Shown here piece by piece: positions 1 through 6,031 of a DNA stretch of 6,442 nucleotides. Origin of the DNA: JBDHRG01 sp039807445 (lineage in GTDB: Bacteria > Pseudomonadota > Gammaproteobacteria > Competibacterales > Competibacteraceae); contig JBDHRG010000203.1 of NCBI GenBank assembly GCA_039807445.1, forward strand, positions 1 through 6,442. The letters run 5' to 3'. The translations under genes and the position numbers were made by a program. The notes below the pieces were generated by a model. It had not been told where the DNA came from, made no database searches, and worked only from the letters and a program-made list of their open reading frames with translations. Every line of letters begins with the position of its first letter. Positions within the stretch are counted from its first letter, which is position 1.

Positions 1-1806
1 ATAGGCCGGGTGCAACGCGCGCAGCAGGCCGTCGCCGCTCGGTCCGCGCAGCGCCAGCCGCACGTCGAGCGACGCCAGCGCTGCGGCGAGGCGCACCAGC
101 TCGGCGGCATAGGGCTCGGCGGCGGCGAGCTCGAGCACCAGTGCTTCGCCGCAACCCTCGGGCAGGCGCGCCGCGAGCCAGGCGGCGAAGCCCGGCTCGG
201 TCAGCGCGTTCGCCGACAGCGGCGCCAGCAGCCGGCGCGGGCGCTCGCCCGCGGGCGTCTTCAGCGCCGCCTCGAGCAGCCAGCGGTCGAGCGGCCCGGC
301 CATGCCGCGCGCCTCGGCCGCCGCCAGTGCCGGTTCGAGCTCGAGCGCCAGCCCGTGTGCGTCGCGCGCCCGCAGCCGCAGCCGGTAGCGCTCGAACGCA
401 TCACCGGCGGCAGCGAGGTCGCCGACCGGCAGCCAGGCGAGCTCGAGCCGGCCGGCGGCGAGCGCATCGCGCAGCCGCTCGAGCCCGGCTTCGCGCGTGC
501 GCGCCGCGTCGCGCTCGGGACCGACCGGGGTGTGCAGCTGCACGCGGTCGCCGCCGAGCTGGCGCGCCGCTTCGCAGGCGCGGTCGGCGCTGGCGACGAT
601 CTGGGCGGCCGGCGGCACGGTGTCGCCGAGCAGGCACGCGCCGATGCAGGCGCGCGCGTCGAGCGGTTCGCCGTCGTGGCGCAGCGCCAGCCCACGCAGC
701 CGCGCCAGGATGCGTTCGCCGAGCGCGAGCGCATCCTGGCGGCCGGCGCGCGGGGTGTGGACGGTGAACACCGCATCGGCGAAGCGCGCGGCGAAGTCCT
801 CGCCGCCGAGGTCGTCGCCGAGCGCCGCGGCGGCGCCACGCAGCAGCGCATCGACGCCCTCGATCCCGTGGCGCTCGGCGACCGCACGGTAAGCCGGCAG
901 CAGCACGTACAGCCCCGCCCCGCCTGTGCCTTCGCCGAGCGCGGCGACCTCGCGCAGGCGCTCGAGCCGCGCGGTGAAGTGGCCGCGGTCGGCGAGCCCG
1001 GTCAGCGGGTCGCGCCCGGCGGCCTGCGCCGGCGCCGCGGTGGCATCGCTGCGCCGGCGCAGGCGCAGCTGCAGACAGGCTTCGCCGTCGAGCCGCGCCG
1101 GCGTGGCCAGCAGCTCGAGCGCGAGCTCGGCGCCGTCGGGGCGCAGCGCGCGCAGCGCCAGCCAGTCGACCGGCGCCTCCTCGGCGCGCCGCAGGTAGCC
1201 CTTCACCGCGGCGCGCTCGTCGCGCTGGACCAGATCGATCAGCGTGTGCCCCAGCAGCGCGTAGTCGTCGACTCCGAGCAGGGTGCGGTAGGCCGGGTTG
1301 ACGCGCACGTGCGCGCCAGCGTCGACGTAGGCGATCGCCTCGTGCGAGCTGTCGAGCAGCGCCTGCGCGCGCGCCTCGGCGTCGCGGTACAGCCCTTCCC
1401 AGCGCCGTGCCAGCCGGCGCTGCTCGAGGCGTTCGAGTTCGAGCCGCACCGCGCTCGCGTATGCCTCGGGCGCCTCGAGCGCGGCGATGCAGTCGGCACC
1501 GAGCGCGAGCCAGTCGGCGCCGTGCAGCCCGGCCAGCTCGTCGGCCAGCACGAACAGCGGGATGTCCTTGTACGCGGCGGCGACCGCGTCGCGGATCGCC
1601 TCGAGCGGCGGCAGCCCGGCGGCGCCGACGTGCACCAGGATCAGGTCGAGCGGCTCGGCGTCGATGCGTGCACACAGCGCGTCGAGGCGCTCGACCACGG
1701 CGTGGCGCACGGCGAAGCCGCTCGCGCGCAGCGGCCGCAGCAGCGGCTGCACGTCGGTCTGCGCACGGTCGACGACCAGGACGCGGAGCGTGTCGGGGAT
1801 GTGCAA
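1..1806 (-). CDS. FimX-like degenerate REC-PAS-GGDEF-EAL signalling protein (partial, C-terminus beyond window)
   Basis: This frame is open for 602 codons from a TTG start and is cut by the left window edge, so the rest of the EAL-like domain is missing. Domains seen: receiver-like (about 1-120), a short charged helix (121-148), PAS (149-250, with NPAYRTLLGVDDYALLG), GGDEF-like (266-428, opening with the conserved RDPLTGLADRGHF) and the beginning of an EAL-like domain (from 443). The receiver keeps D13 but has His59 where the phospho-acceptor Asp belongs (LDLILVHVG). The GGDEF signature reads ADAVF (343-347) and the RxxD inhibitory site lacks its Arg. The EAL region reads FERYRLRLRARD (471-482), with Arg475 probably in place of the EAL Glu. 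This architecture and pattern of decay match FimX, the c-di-GMP effector of type IV pilus assembly in Pseudomonas and Xanthomonas. The role here is inferred. The TTG start is chosen because GGGAGGA lies 5 nt upstream. It lies 17 bp after epmB and is probably co-transcribed with it. Other REC-PAS-GGDEF-EAL proteins cannot be excluded. Confidence 0.85.
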   Translation of the reverse strand, partial: MHIPDTLRVLVVDRAQTDVQPLLRPLRASGFAVRHAVVERLDALCARIDAEPLDLILVHVGAAGLPPLEAIRDAVAAAYKDIPLFVLADELAGLHGADWLALGADCIAALEAPEAYASAVRLELERLEQRRLARRWEGLYRDAEARAQALLDSSHEAIAYVDAGAHVRVNPAYRTLLGVDDYALLGHTLIDLVQRDERAAVKGYLRRAEEAPVDWLALRALRPDGAELALELLATPARLDGEACLQLRLRRRSDATAAPAQAAGRDPLTGLADRGHFTARLERLREVAALGEGTGGAGLYVLLPAYRAVAERHGIEGVDALLRGAAAALGDDLGGEDFAARFADAVFTVHTPRAGRQDALALGERILARLRGLALRHDGEPLDARACIGACLLGDTVPPAAQIVASADRACEAARQLGGDRVQLHTPVGPERDAARTREAGLERLRDALAAGRLELAWLPVGDLAAAGDAFERYRLRLRARDAHGLALELEPALAAAEARGMAGPLDRWLLEAALKTPAGERPRRLLAPLSANALTEPGFAAWLAARLPEGCGEALVLELAAAEPYAAELVRLAAALASLDVRLALRGPSGDGLLRALHPAY

Positions 1807-1811
1807 GCGGG

Positions 1812-1818
1812 TCCTCCC
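1812..1818 (-). promoter_or_regulatory. Strong Shine-Dalgarno (GGGAGGA) for the TTG-started FimX-like gene
   Basis: On the minus strand GGGAGGA sits 5 nt before TTG at 1806-1804, inside the 17-bp gap after the epmB stop. The frame has no ATG or GTG near this point that would fit the receiver domain, so this site fixes the rare TTG as the start. A good ribosome site paired with a weak start codon suggests moderate expression set at translation. Confidence 0.7.
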
Positions 1819-1823
1819 GGGTT

Positions 1824-2831
1824 TCAGAACACCGGCGTCTTCGACGGCTGGCCGGCGATCTCGCGCACCAGCCGCGGCACCAGGTAGCCGGGCAGGCGCG
1901 CGCGCAGCCGCGCCATCAGCGCCCGCGCGCGGTCTTCGGGCACGTCGAAGTGCGCGGCGCCCTGCACGCGGTCGAGCAGGTGCAGGTAGTAGGGGATCAC
2001 GCCGAGGCCGAACAGCGCCTCCGACAGTTCGGCGAGCGCCTCGATGTCGTCGTTGACCCCGGCGAGCAGCACCGCCTGGTTGAACAGCGTCACGCCGATG
2101 CCGCGCAGCGCGGCCAGCGCTCGGGCGACGTCGGCGTCGAGTTCGTTGGCGTGGTTGACGTGCAGCACCAGCACTTTTTGCAGCCGCGAGCGCTCGAGCA
2201 GCGCCAGCAGCCCGGCATCGACGCGGCTCGGCAGCACCACCGGCTGACGGCTGTGGATGCGCAGCCGCACGAGGTGCGGGATCGCCTCCAGCCCGGCGGT
2301 CAGCTCGGCGAGACGGCGGTCGGAGAGCGACAGCGGGTCGCCGCCCGACAGCAGCACTTCGCGGATCGAGCCATCGGCGCGCAGGTAGTCGAGTGCCGCG
2401 CTCCAGCCGCCGCGGCTCGCCTGGTCTTCGGCGTACGGGAATTGGCGGCGGAAGCAGTAGCGGCAGTGGATGGCGCAGGCGCCGGTCGCGACCAGCAGCG
2501 CGCGCCCCTGGTACTTGTGCAGCACGCCGGGTGCGGCGCGCGCGGCCAGGTCGCCGACCGGGTCGGCGACGAAGCCGGGGACGGGCACGGTTTCGGCGCC
2601 CAGCGGCAGCACCTGGCGCAGCAGCGGGTCGTCCGGGTCGCCGTGGCGCATGCGCGCGACGAAGCCGCGCGGCACGCGCAGCGGGAACAGCCTGGCGGCG
2701 TGCCGGGCCGCGGGCAGCAGCTCGGGGCTCAGGCCGAGTTCGCGCAGCAGCTCGGCGGGATCGGTGATCGCGCACGCCAGCTCGTGCTGCCAGCGCGGCG
2801 TTTCCCGCAGGGGCGCGGTTGCGACTATCAT
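1824..2831 (-). CDS. epmB: EF-P beta-lysylation protein EpmB (lysine 2,3-aminomutase, radical SAM)
   Basis: The 335-residue protein matches the EpmB/YjeK family along its whole length. EpmB converts (S)-alpha-lysine to (R)-beta-lysine in the cytoplasm, using a [4Fe-4S] cluster, S-adenosylmethionine and pyridoxal phosphate. The product is the substrate of EpmA. Seen directly: the radical-SAM cysteines C119, C123 and C126 in GACAIHCRYCFRRQFPYAE; the family blocks LFPLRVPRGFVARM (48-61), PDDPLLRQVLP (66-76), PGVLHKYQGRALL (101-113), SGGDPL (162-167), RLRIHSRQPVVLP (189-201), VNHANELD (225-232) and PYYLHLLDRVQGAAHF (280-295); and near the end GQPSKTP, whose K331 is the likely PLP-binding lysine. 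Compared with E. coli EpmB, a few residues after SKTP are absent, outside the catalytic core. It starts at ATG with no strong Shine-Dalgarno. It is divergent from efp by 55 bp and leads a two-gene unit with the FimX-like gene. Confidence 0.97.
   Translation of the reverse strand: MIVATAPLRETPRWQHELACAITDPAELLRELGLSPELLPAARHAARLFPLRVPRGFVARMRHGDPDDPLLRQVLPLGAETVPVPGFVADPVGDLAARAAPGVLHKYQGRALLVATGACAIHCRYCFRRQFPYAEDQASRGGWSAALDYLRADGSIREVLLSGGDPLSLSDRRLAELTAGLEAIPHLVRLRIHSRQPVVLPSRVDAGLLALLERSRLQKVLVLHVNHANELDADVARALAALRGIGVTLFNQAVLLAGVNDDIEALAELSEALFGLGVIPYYLHLLDRVQGAAHFDVPEDRARALMARLRARLPGYLVPRLVREIAGQPSKTPVF
2802..2831 (+). promoter_or_regulatory. Possible sigma-70-type promoter for efp-epmA
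   Basis: TATCAT at 2826-2831 differs from the TATAAT consensus at one base and lies about 55 nt before the efp ATG. The matching -35 region (TTCCCG at 2802-2807, 18-bp spacer) is poor. The site would overlap the epmB start codon on the other strand, so the two divergent transcripts would begin almost on top of each other. This is inferred from sequence alone. I could not find a convincing promoter for epmB in the opposite direction. Confidence 0.22.
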
Positions 2832-2849
2832 TTGGTGCTCGGTTCACCG

Positions 2850-2865
2850 GAAGCCTTGCGGCTTC
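2850..2865. repeat. Inverted repeat (6-bp stem, TTGC loop) between epmB and efp
   Basis: GAAGCC-TTGC-GGCTTC is a perfect 6-bp stem with a 4-nt loop in the 55-bp divergent intergenic region. If the TATCAT promoter is used, it would fall in the efp 5' leader, 21 nt before the start codon. It could be a small leader hairpin or half of an operator. No T-run follows, so it is not an intrinsic terminator. The structure is seen directly; function is unknown. Confidence 0.4.
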
Positions 2866-2886
2866 ACACGATCAGGTATCCCAACG

Positions 2887-3456
2887 ATGGCGACGTATAG
2901 TACCAACGAATTCAAGTCCGGCCTGAAGATCATGCTGGATGGCGACCCGTACGCCATCGTCGACAACGAGTTCGTCAAGCCCGGCAAGGGTCAGGCCTTC
3001 AACCGCGTCAAGGTCAGGAACCTCAAGACCGGACGCACCATCGAGCGCACCTTCAAGTCGGGCGACACCGCCGAGGGTGCCGACGTCCTCGACGTCGAGA
3101 TGCAGTACCTCTACAACGACGGCGAGTTCTGGTACTTCATGGACCAGACCAGCTTCGAGCAGATCTCGGCCGACAGGAACGCCGTCGGCGACAGCGTCAA
3201 GTGGCTGAAGGAAAACGACATCTGCCAGCTGACGCTGTGGAACGGCGTGCCGCTGACCGTCTACCCGCCGAACTTCGTCATCGCCAGGATCGTCGAGACC
3301 GATCCGGGGCTGAAGGGCGACACCTCGGGCGGCGGCGGCAAGCCGGCCACGCTCGAGACCGGCGCCGTGGTGCGCGTGCCGCTGTTCGTGCAGACCGACG
3401 AAGTGATCAAGGTCGACACCCGCACCGGCGAGTACGTGTCGCGCGTCAAGGAGTGA
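2887..3456 (+). CDS. efp: Translation elongation factor P (EF-P)
   Basis: The 189-residue protein is a near full-length match to E. coli EF-P (188 residues). EF-P binds between the ribosomal P and E sites and helps form peptide bonds at consecutive prolines. Three beta-barrel domains are expected: a KOW-like domain (about 3-62), an OB domain (65-126) and a C-terminal OB domain (129-186). Recognisable family blocks include SGLKIMLDGDPYAIVD (11-26), FVKPGKGQAFNRVK (29-42), TFKSGDTAEGADV, QYLYNDGEFWYFMD, TDPGLKGDT and the C-terminal VPLFVQTDEVIKVDTRTGEYV. Lys34, in the loop KPGKGQ, is the residue modified by beta-lysine. It agrees with EpmA and EpmB being next door and argues against EarP-type rhamnosylation, which uses an arginine at position 32. 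The ATG is preceded by a weak AGGT 9-10 nt upstream. It is followed 42 bp later by epmA on the same strand. Confidence 0.99.
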   Translation: MATYSTNEFKSGLKIMLDGDPYAIVDNEFVKPGKGQAFNRVKVRNLKTGRTIERTFKSGDTAEGADVLDVEMQYLYNDGEFWYFMDQTSFEQISADRNAVGDSVKWLKENDICQLTLWNGVPLTVYPPNFVIARIVETDPGLKGDTSGGGGKPATLETGAVVRVPLFVQTDEVIKVDTRTGEYVSRVKE

Positions 3457-3473
3457 CGCGGCCTGCATCCGCG
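3457..3473 (+). repeat. Small GC hairpin just after the efp stop
   Basis: CGCGG and CCGCG form a 5-bp stem around a 7-nt loop immediately downstream of the efp stop codon, in the 42-bp efp-epmA gap. No T-tract follows, so it is not a good terminator. It might lower read-through or stabilise the efp message end, which would fit an abundant EF-P and a scarce EpmA. In DNA this GC-rich such a short stem can easily arise by chance. Confidence 0.2.
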
Positions 3474-3498
3474 CGTGAGGCGGGCGGTGGCCGATTCG

Positions 3499-4515
3499 AT
3501 GTCCCCTCACCCCTCACCCCTGACCCCTGACGGAAGGGAGTGGCGGCCCGCAGCGTCGCTCGCCAGGCTGAGGCTGCGCGCCGAGCTGCTGACCGAAGTC
3601 CGCGCCTTCTTCGCCGCGCGCGGCGTGCTCGAGGTCGACACTCCGGCGCTGTCGTTCGCCGGCACCACCGATGCCCACATCGCGAGCTTCGCGACCGTGT
3701 ACCGCGGTCCCGGCGAGCGCCACGGCCAGCCGCTGTACCTGCACACTTCGCCCGAGTTCGCGATGAAGCGCCTGCTCGCCGCCGGCAGCGGCTGCATCTA
3801 CCAGCTGGCCAAGGTGTTCCGCGACGGCGAGGCCGGCCGCCGCCACAATCCCGAGTTCACGCTGCTCGAGTGGTACCGCGTCGGCTTCGACCACCACCGG
3901 CTGATGCATGAGCTCGCCGAGCTGGTCGCACGGCTTCTCGACGGGCGGATCGCGCTCGGCGAGCCCGAGAAGCTGAGCTACGCCGGCGCCTTCATCCGCC
4001 GCTTCGGCTTCGACCCGCACCGCGCCTCGGTGCGCACGCTGGAGGGCGTCTGCAAGGACTGCGGCATCGTCCCGCCGCCGGGCATGCCCGAGGACGCCCG
4101 CGACCCCTGGCTCGATCTGCTGCTGACGCACGCGATCGAGCCGGACCTCGGCCGCGGCCGGCTGACCTTCCTGTACGACTACCCGCCGAGCCAGGCTTCG
4201 CTGGCGCGCATCCGCCGGCAGGAGACGCCGGTCGGCGAGCGCTTCGAGGCCTACCTCGAAGGCGTCGAGCTCGCCAACGGCTTCCACGAGCTCGGTGATG
4301 CCGCCGAGCAGCGCGCGCGCTTCGAGGCCGACCTCGACGCGCGCGAAGCCGCGGGCCTGCCGGCGGTGCCGATCGACGAGGCGCTGCTCGAGGCGCTGGC
4401 GGCGGGCCTGCCGGCGTGCTCGGGGGTCGCGCTCGGCTTCGACCGCCTGCTGATGCTCGCCGCCGGCGCGCAGTCGCTCGACGAGGTGATCGCCTTCCCG
4501 ATCGAGCGGGCGTGA
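3499..4515 (+). CDS. epmA: EF-P--(R)-beta-lysine ligase EpmA (GenX/PoxA)
   Basis: The 338-residue protein is a class II lysyl-tRNA synthetase paralogue without the anticodon-binding domain. It activates (R)-beta-lysine with ATP and attaches it to Lys34 of EF-P. Class II motifs are visible: motif 1 region RGVLEVDTPALS (41-52); motif 2 VFRDGEAGRRHNPEFTLLEWYR (106-127, with R108 and E111); motif 3 SGVALGFDRLLML (308-320, with R316). Further family blocks are HTSPEFAMKRLLAAG (82-96), PASLAR-like SQASLAR (231-237) and VELANGFHELGD (256-267). E. coli EpmA is 325 residues; the extra length is mainly a proline-rich N-terminus (MSPHPSPLTPDGRE) encoded by a tandem repeat. The ATG at 3499 is preferred over an in-frame GTG at 3475, which would add eight unrelated residues. 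A rare CTG at 3520 is a further possibility. P192-P193-P194-G195 is a polyproline stall motif. It is probably co-transcribed with efp. Confidence 0.96.
   Translation: MSPHPSPLTPDGREWRPAASLARLRLRAELLTEVRAFFAARGVLEVDTPALSFAGTTDAHIASFATVYRGPGERHGQPLYLHTSPEFAMKRLLAAGSGCIYQLAKVFRDGEAGRRHNPEFTLLEWYRVGFDHHRLMHELAELVARLLDGRIALGEPEKLSYAGAFIRRFGFDPHRASVRTLEGVCKDCGIVPPPGMPEDARDPWLDLLLTHAIEPDLGRGRLTFLYDYPPSQASLARIRRQETPVGERFEAYLEGVELANGFHELGDAAEQRARFEADLDAREAAGLPAVPIDEALLEALAAGLPACSGVALGFDRLLMLAAGAQSLDEVIAFPIERA
3504..3531 (+). repeat. Four tandem copies of a 7-bp unit (CCCTSAC) at the epmA start
   Basis: Two copies of CCCTCAC are followed by two of CCCTGAC, beginning 2 bp after the epmA ATG. They encode the residues around HPSPLTPD, which have no counterpart in E. 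coli EpmA. Because seven is not a multiple of three, gain or loss of one unit would shift the reading frame relative to the ATG. Confidence 0.85.
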
Positions 4516-4520
4516 GCTCA
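4513..4520. other. Palindrome TGAGCTCA joining the two convergent stop codons
   Basis: The epmA stop (TGA, 4513-4515) and the stop of the minus-strand lytic transglycosylase gene (TGA read from 4520 to 4518) are the two ends of one perfect 8-bp palindrome, with only GC between them. No hairpin with a T-run is present at the junction, so any terminator must lie inside one of the opposing genes. Confidence 0.8.
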
Positions 4521-5987
4521 GCCGTCCGGCTGCAGCGCTTCGCGCGCCTTGCGACGCGCCTCCATGTCTTCGACGACGAGCTTGTAGGCGATGTAGTACT
4601 TGTAGATGTTGCTGACGTAGGTCACGGTTTCGGCGCCGATCTTCTCGGCGGCGACGACCTCGACGTTGTTGAACCAGACGTTCGGGTTCAGCCCGCGCCG
4701 CTCGGCTTCCCGCCGCAACTGGCGGATGCGGCCCGGGCCGGCGTTGTAGGCGGCGAAGGTGAACAGCCCCTTGTCGAGCCGGGTCATCGGCTCGTCGGCG
4801 AAGTACTGCTCGATCATGAAGCGCATGTACTTGACGCCGGCGTGGATGTTGGGCTCGAGCCGCTTGATGTCGCCGACGGCCATGTCCTTGCCGGTTCCGG
4901 GCATCAGCTGCATGATGCCGAGCGCACCGACGTGGCTCTTCGCGCCGTGATCGAGCCGCGACTCCTGGTAGCCCTGCGCCAGCATCAGCAGGTAGTCCAT
5001 GTCGTATTGGTCGCTGTACTGGCGGAACAGCGCGACGGTCGCCAGGAACTTGCGGAGCTCTTCGGGCGCGGTGGCGTTCTTGACGAAGGTCGGGTCCTTA
5101 GCGTAGCGCTTGATGATGGTGTTGCCGAACGCCGTTCCCTGGGCGTACTGCTTCGCGAACTCGGCGATCTCGGCCTGCAGCTTCGGGCTGCCCTGGCGCA
5201 GCATCCACGCGATCTCGCCGCCGCGGTTGACGGCGAGGTCCGGGCGCGGGCGGATGTGCTCGAACACCTTGGCCCAGAGCTTCGCCTTGTAGTCGTCGAC
5301 CACGGCGATGCCGAACAGCCCGGCATTCAGCATTTCGAGCAGGTCCTCGTCCTCGAGCTCTTCGGGGGCGGGACGCAGCTTCACCTCGGGCTTGCCGTCC
5401 TGGCGCAGGCGCACGTTCAGCGCCTCGAGGTGTTCCCAGTAGCTCGAAGACTTGCGCACGAACACTTCCTGACCGGCGAGTCCGTCGAGCGTGGCGATCT
5501 CCGGCGACTGCGGCCCGGTCACCACGATCTCGTCGACGCCGCGGAACAGCGGTACCGAGAAATCGATCCGCTTCGCCCGCTCGGGGGTGATGGTCAGCGC
5601 CGCCGCGGCGACATCGCCGCGGCCTTCGAGCAGCGCCGGGATCAGCTCGTCGCGCGAGCTCGGGACGAAGACGACGTGGACCTTGACATGCTTGGTGCGG
5701 AGCTTGTCGTTGAGGTGCTTTTCGAAGGCCTTCAGCATCTCGTAACTGCCGCCGCGCTGCCTGCCGCGCTCGACGTAGTACTGCGTCTTCGAGTACACGA
5801 CCAGCGCGCGGACCATCCGGCGCTTGACCATGCCGTCGAGATCGCCGGTCCACTTCGGGTTGGCGAACGGCAGCTCGCCCTTGATCCGGCCCGGGGCGAT
5901 GGGCGGCCCTTCGGCGCCGACGACCGGCGGCGCCAACAGACCCGTCAGCAGCAGCGCGAAGCAAGCTCCGACGATCGGGATGCGCAC
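4518..5987 (-). CDS. mltF: MltF-like exported lytic murein transglycosylase (SBP_bac_3 + SLT domains)
   Basis: The 489-residue protein has the MltF layout: a Sec signal peptide (about 1-25, with the hydrophobic run IVGACFALLLTGLLAPPVV and a VGA-E cleavage site), a family 3 solute-binding domain (about 57-295, with GRGDVAAAALTITPERAKRI and DFSVPLF) and a C-terminal SLT lytic transglycosylase domain (about 325-465). The catalytic glutamate should be E342 in AQGYQESRLD, followed by GALGIMQLMPGTG (354-366) and AAYNAGPGRI (412-421). Members cleave peptidoglycan strands to 1,6-anhydromuropeptides in the periplasm. In MltF the solute-binding domain senses muropeptides and controls the lytic domain. 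No lipobox cysteine is seen, so it is not a typical lipoprotein. GTG at 5987 is chosen because GAAGGGGG ends 5 nt upstream; an in-frame GTG at 6008 (seven more residues) has a poorer ribosome site. It is convergent with epmA and follows the DUF3095 gene on the same strand. It is divergent from E. coli MltF, so a paralogue is possible. Confidence 0.9.
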   Translation of the reverse strand: MRIPIVGACFALLLTGLLAPPVVGAEGPPIAPGRIKGELPFANPKWTGDLDGMVKRRMVRALVVYSKTQYYVERGRQRGGSYEMLKAFEKHLNDKLRTKHVKVHVVFVPSSRDELIPALLEGRGDVAAAALTITPERAKRIDFSVPLFRGVDEIVVTGPQSPEIATLDGLAGQEVFVRKSSSYWEHLEALNVRLRQDGKPEVKLRPAPEELEDEDLLEMLNAGLFGIAVVDDYKAKLWAKVFEHIRPRPDLAVNRGGEIAWMLRQGSPKLQAEIAEFAKQYAQGTAFGNTIIKRYAKDPTFVKNATAPEELRKFLATVALFRQYSDQYDMDYLLMLAQGYQESRLDHGAKSHVGALGIMQLMPGTGKDMAVGDIKRLEPNIHAGVKYMRFMIEQYFADEPMTRLDKGLFTFAAYNAGPGRIRQLRREAERRGLNPNVWFNNVEVVAAEKIGAETVTYVSNIYKYYIAYKLVVEDMEARRKAREALQPDG

Positions 5988-5992
5988 GGTTG

Positions 5993-6000
5993 CCCCCTTC
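5993..6000 (-). promoter_or_regulatory. Shine-Dalgarno (GAAGGGGG) deciding the lytic transglycosylase start
   Basis: On the minus strand GAAGGGGG is followed by CAACC and then GTG at 5987-5985. This favours that start over the GTG at 6008, whose nearest purine run (GGAAG) is about 11 nt away. Either start keeps the signal peptide intact. Confidence 0.5.
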
Positions 6001-6031
6001 GGCTTCACGACCGGGATGGCTTCCGCAAAGT

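Noticed and set aside
1..1806. Active diguanylate cyclase or phosphodiesterase
   Set aside because: The GGDEF signature is ADAVF and the EAL motif cannot be found at its expected place, so catalytic annotation from domain names alone would mislead.
10..1887. A 625-codon open frame on the plus strand opposite the FimX-like gene
   Set aside because: Its translation is low-complexity (Arg, Gln, Ala, Glu, Val) with no recognisable domain, while the minus strand encodes clear REC, PAS and GGDEF blocks. Long antisense frames are expected in such GC-rich coding DNA.
2470..2886. An in-frame upstream extension of efp giving a 328-residue protein
   Set aside because: The added segment is antisense to epmB and unrelated to EF-P; the protein matches EF-P exactly from the ATG at 2887 and has the family's normal length from there.
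3457..3498. Intrinsic terminator between efp and epmA
   Set aside because: The only hairpin has a 5-bp stem and no T-run follows it.
3514..4287. A 257-codon minus-strand frame opposite epmA
   Set aside because: It shows no domain and lies opposite strongly conserved class II synthetase motifs.
3475..4515. epmA as a true lysyl-tRNA synthetase (lysS)
   Set aside because: It lacks the N-terminal anticodon-binding OB domain, has the EpmA length, and lies beside efp and epmB.
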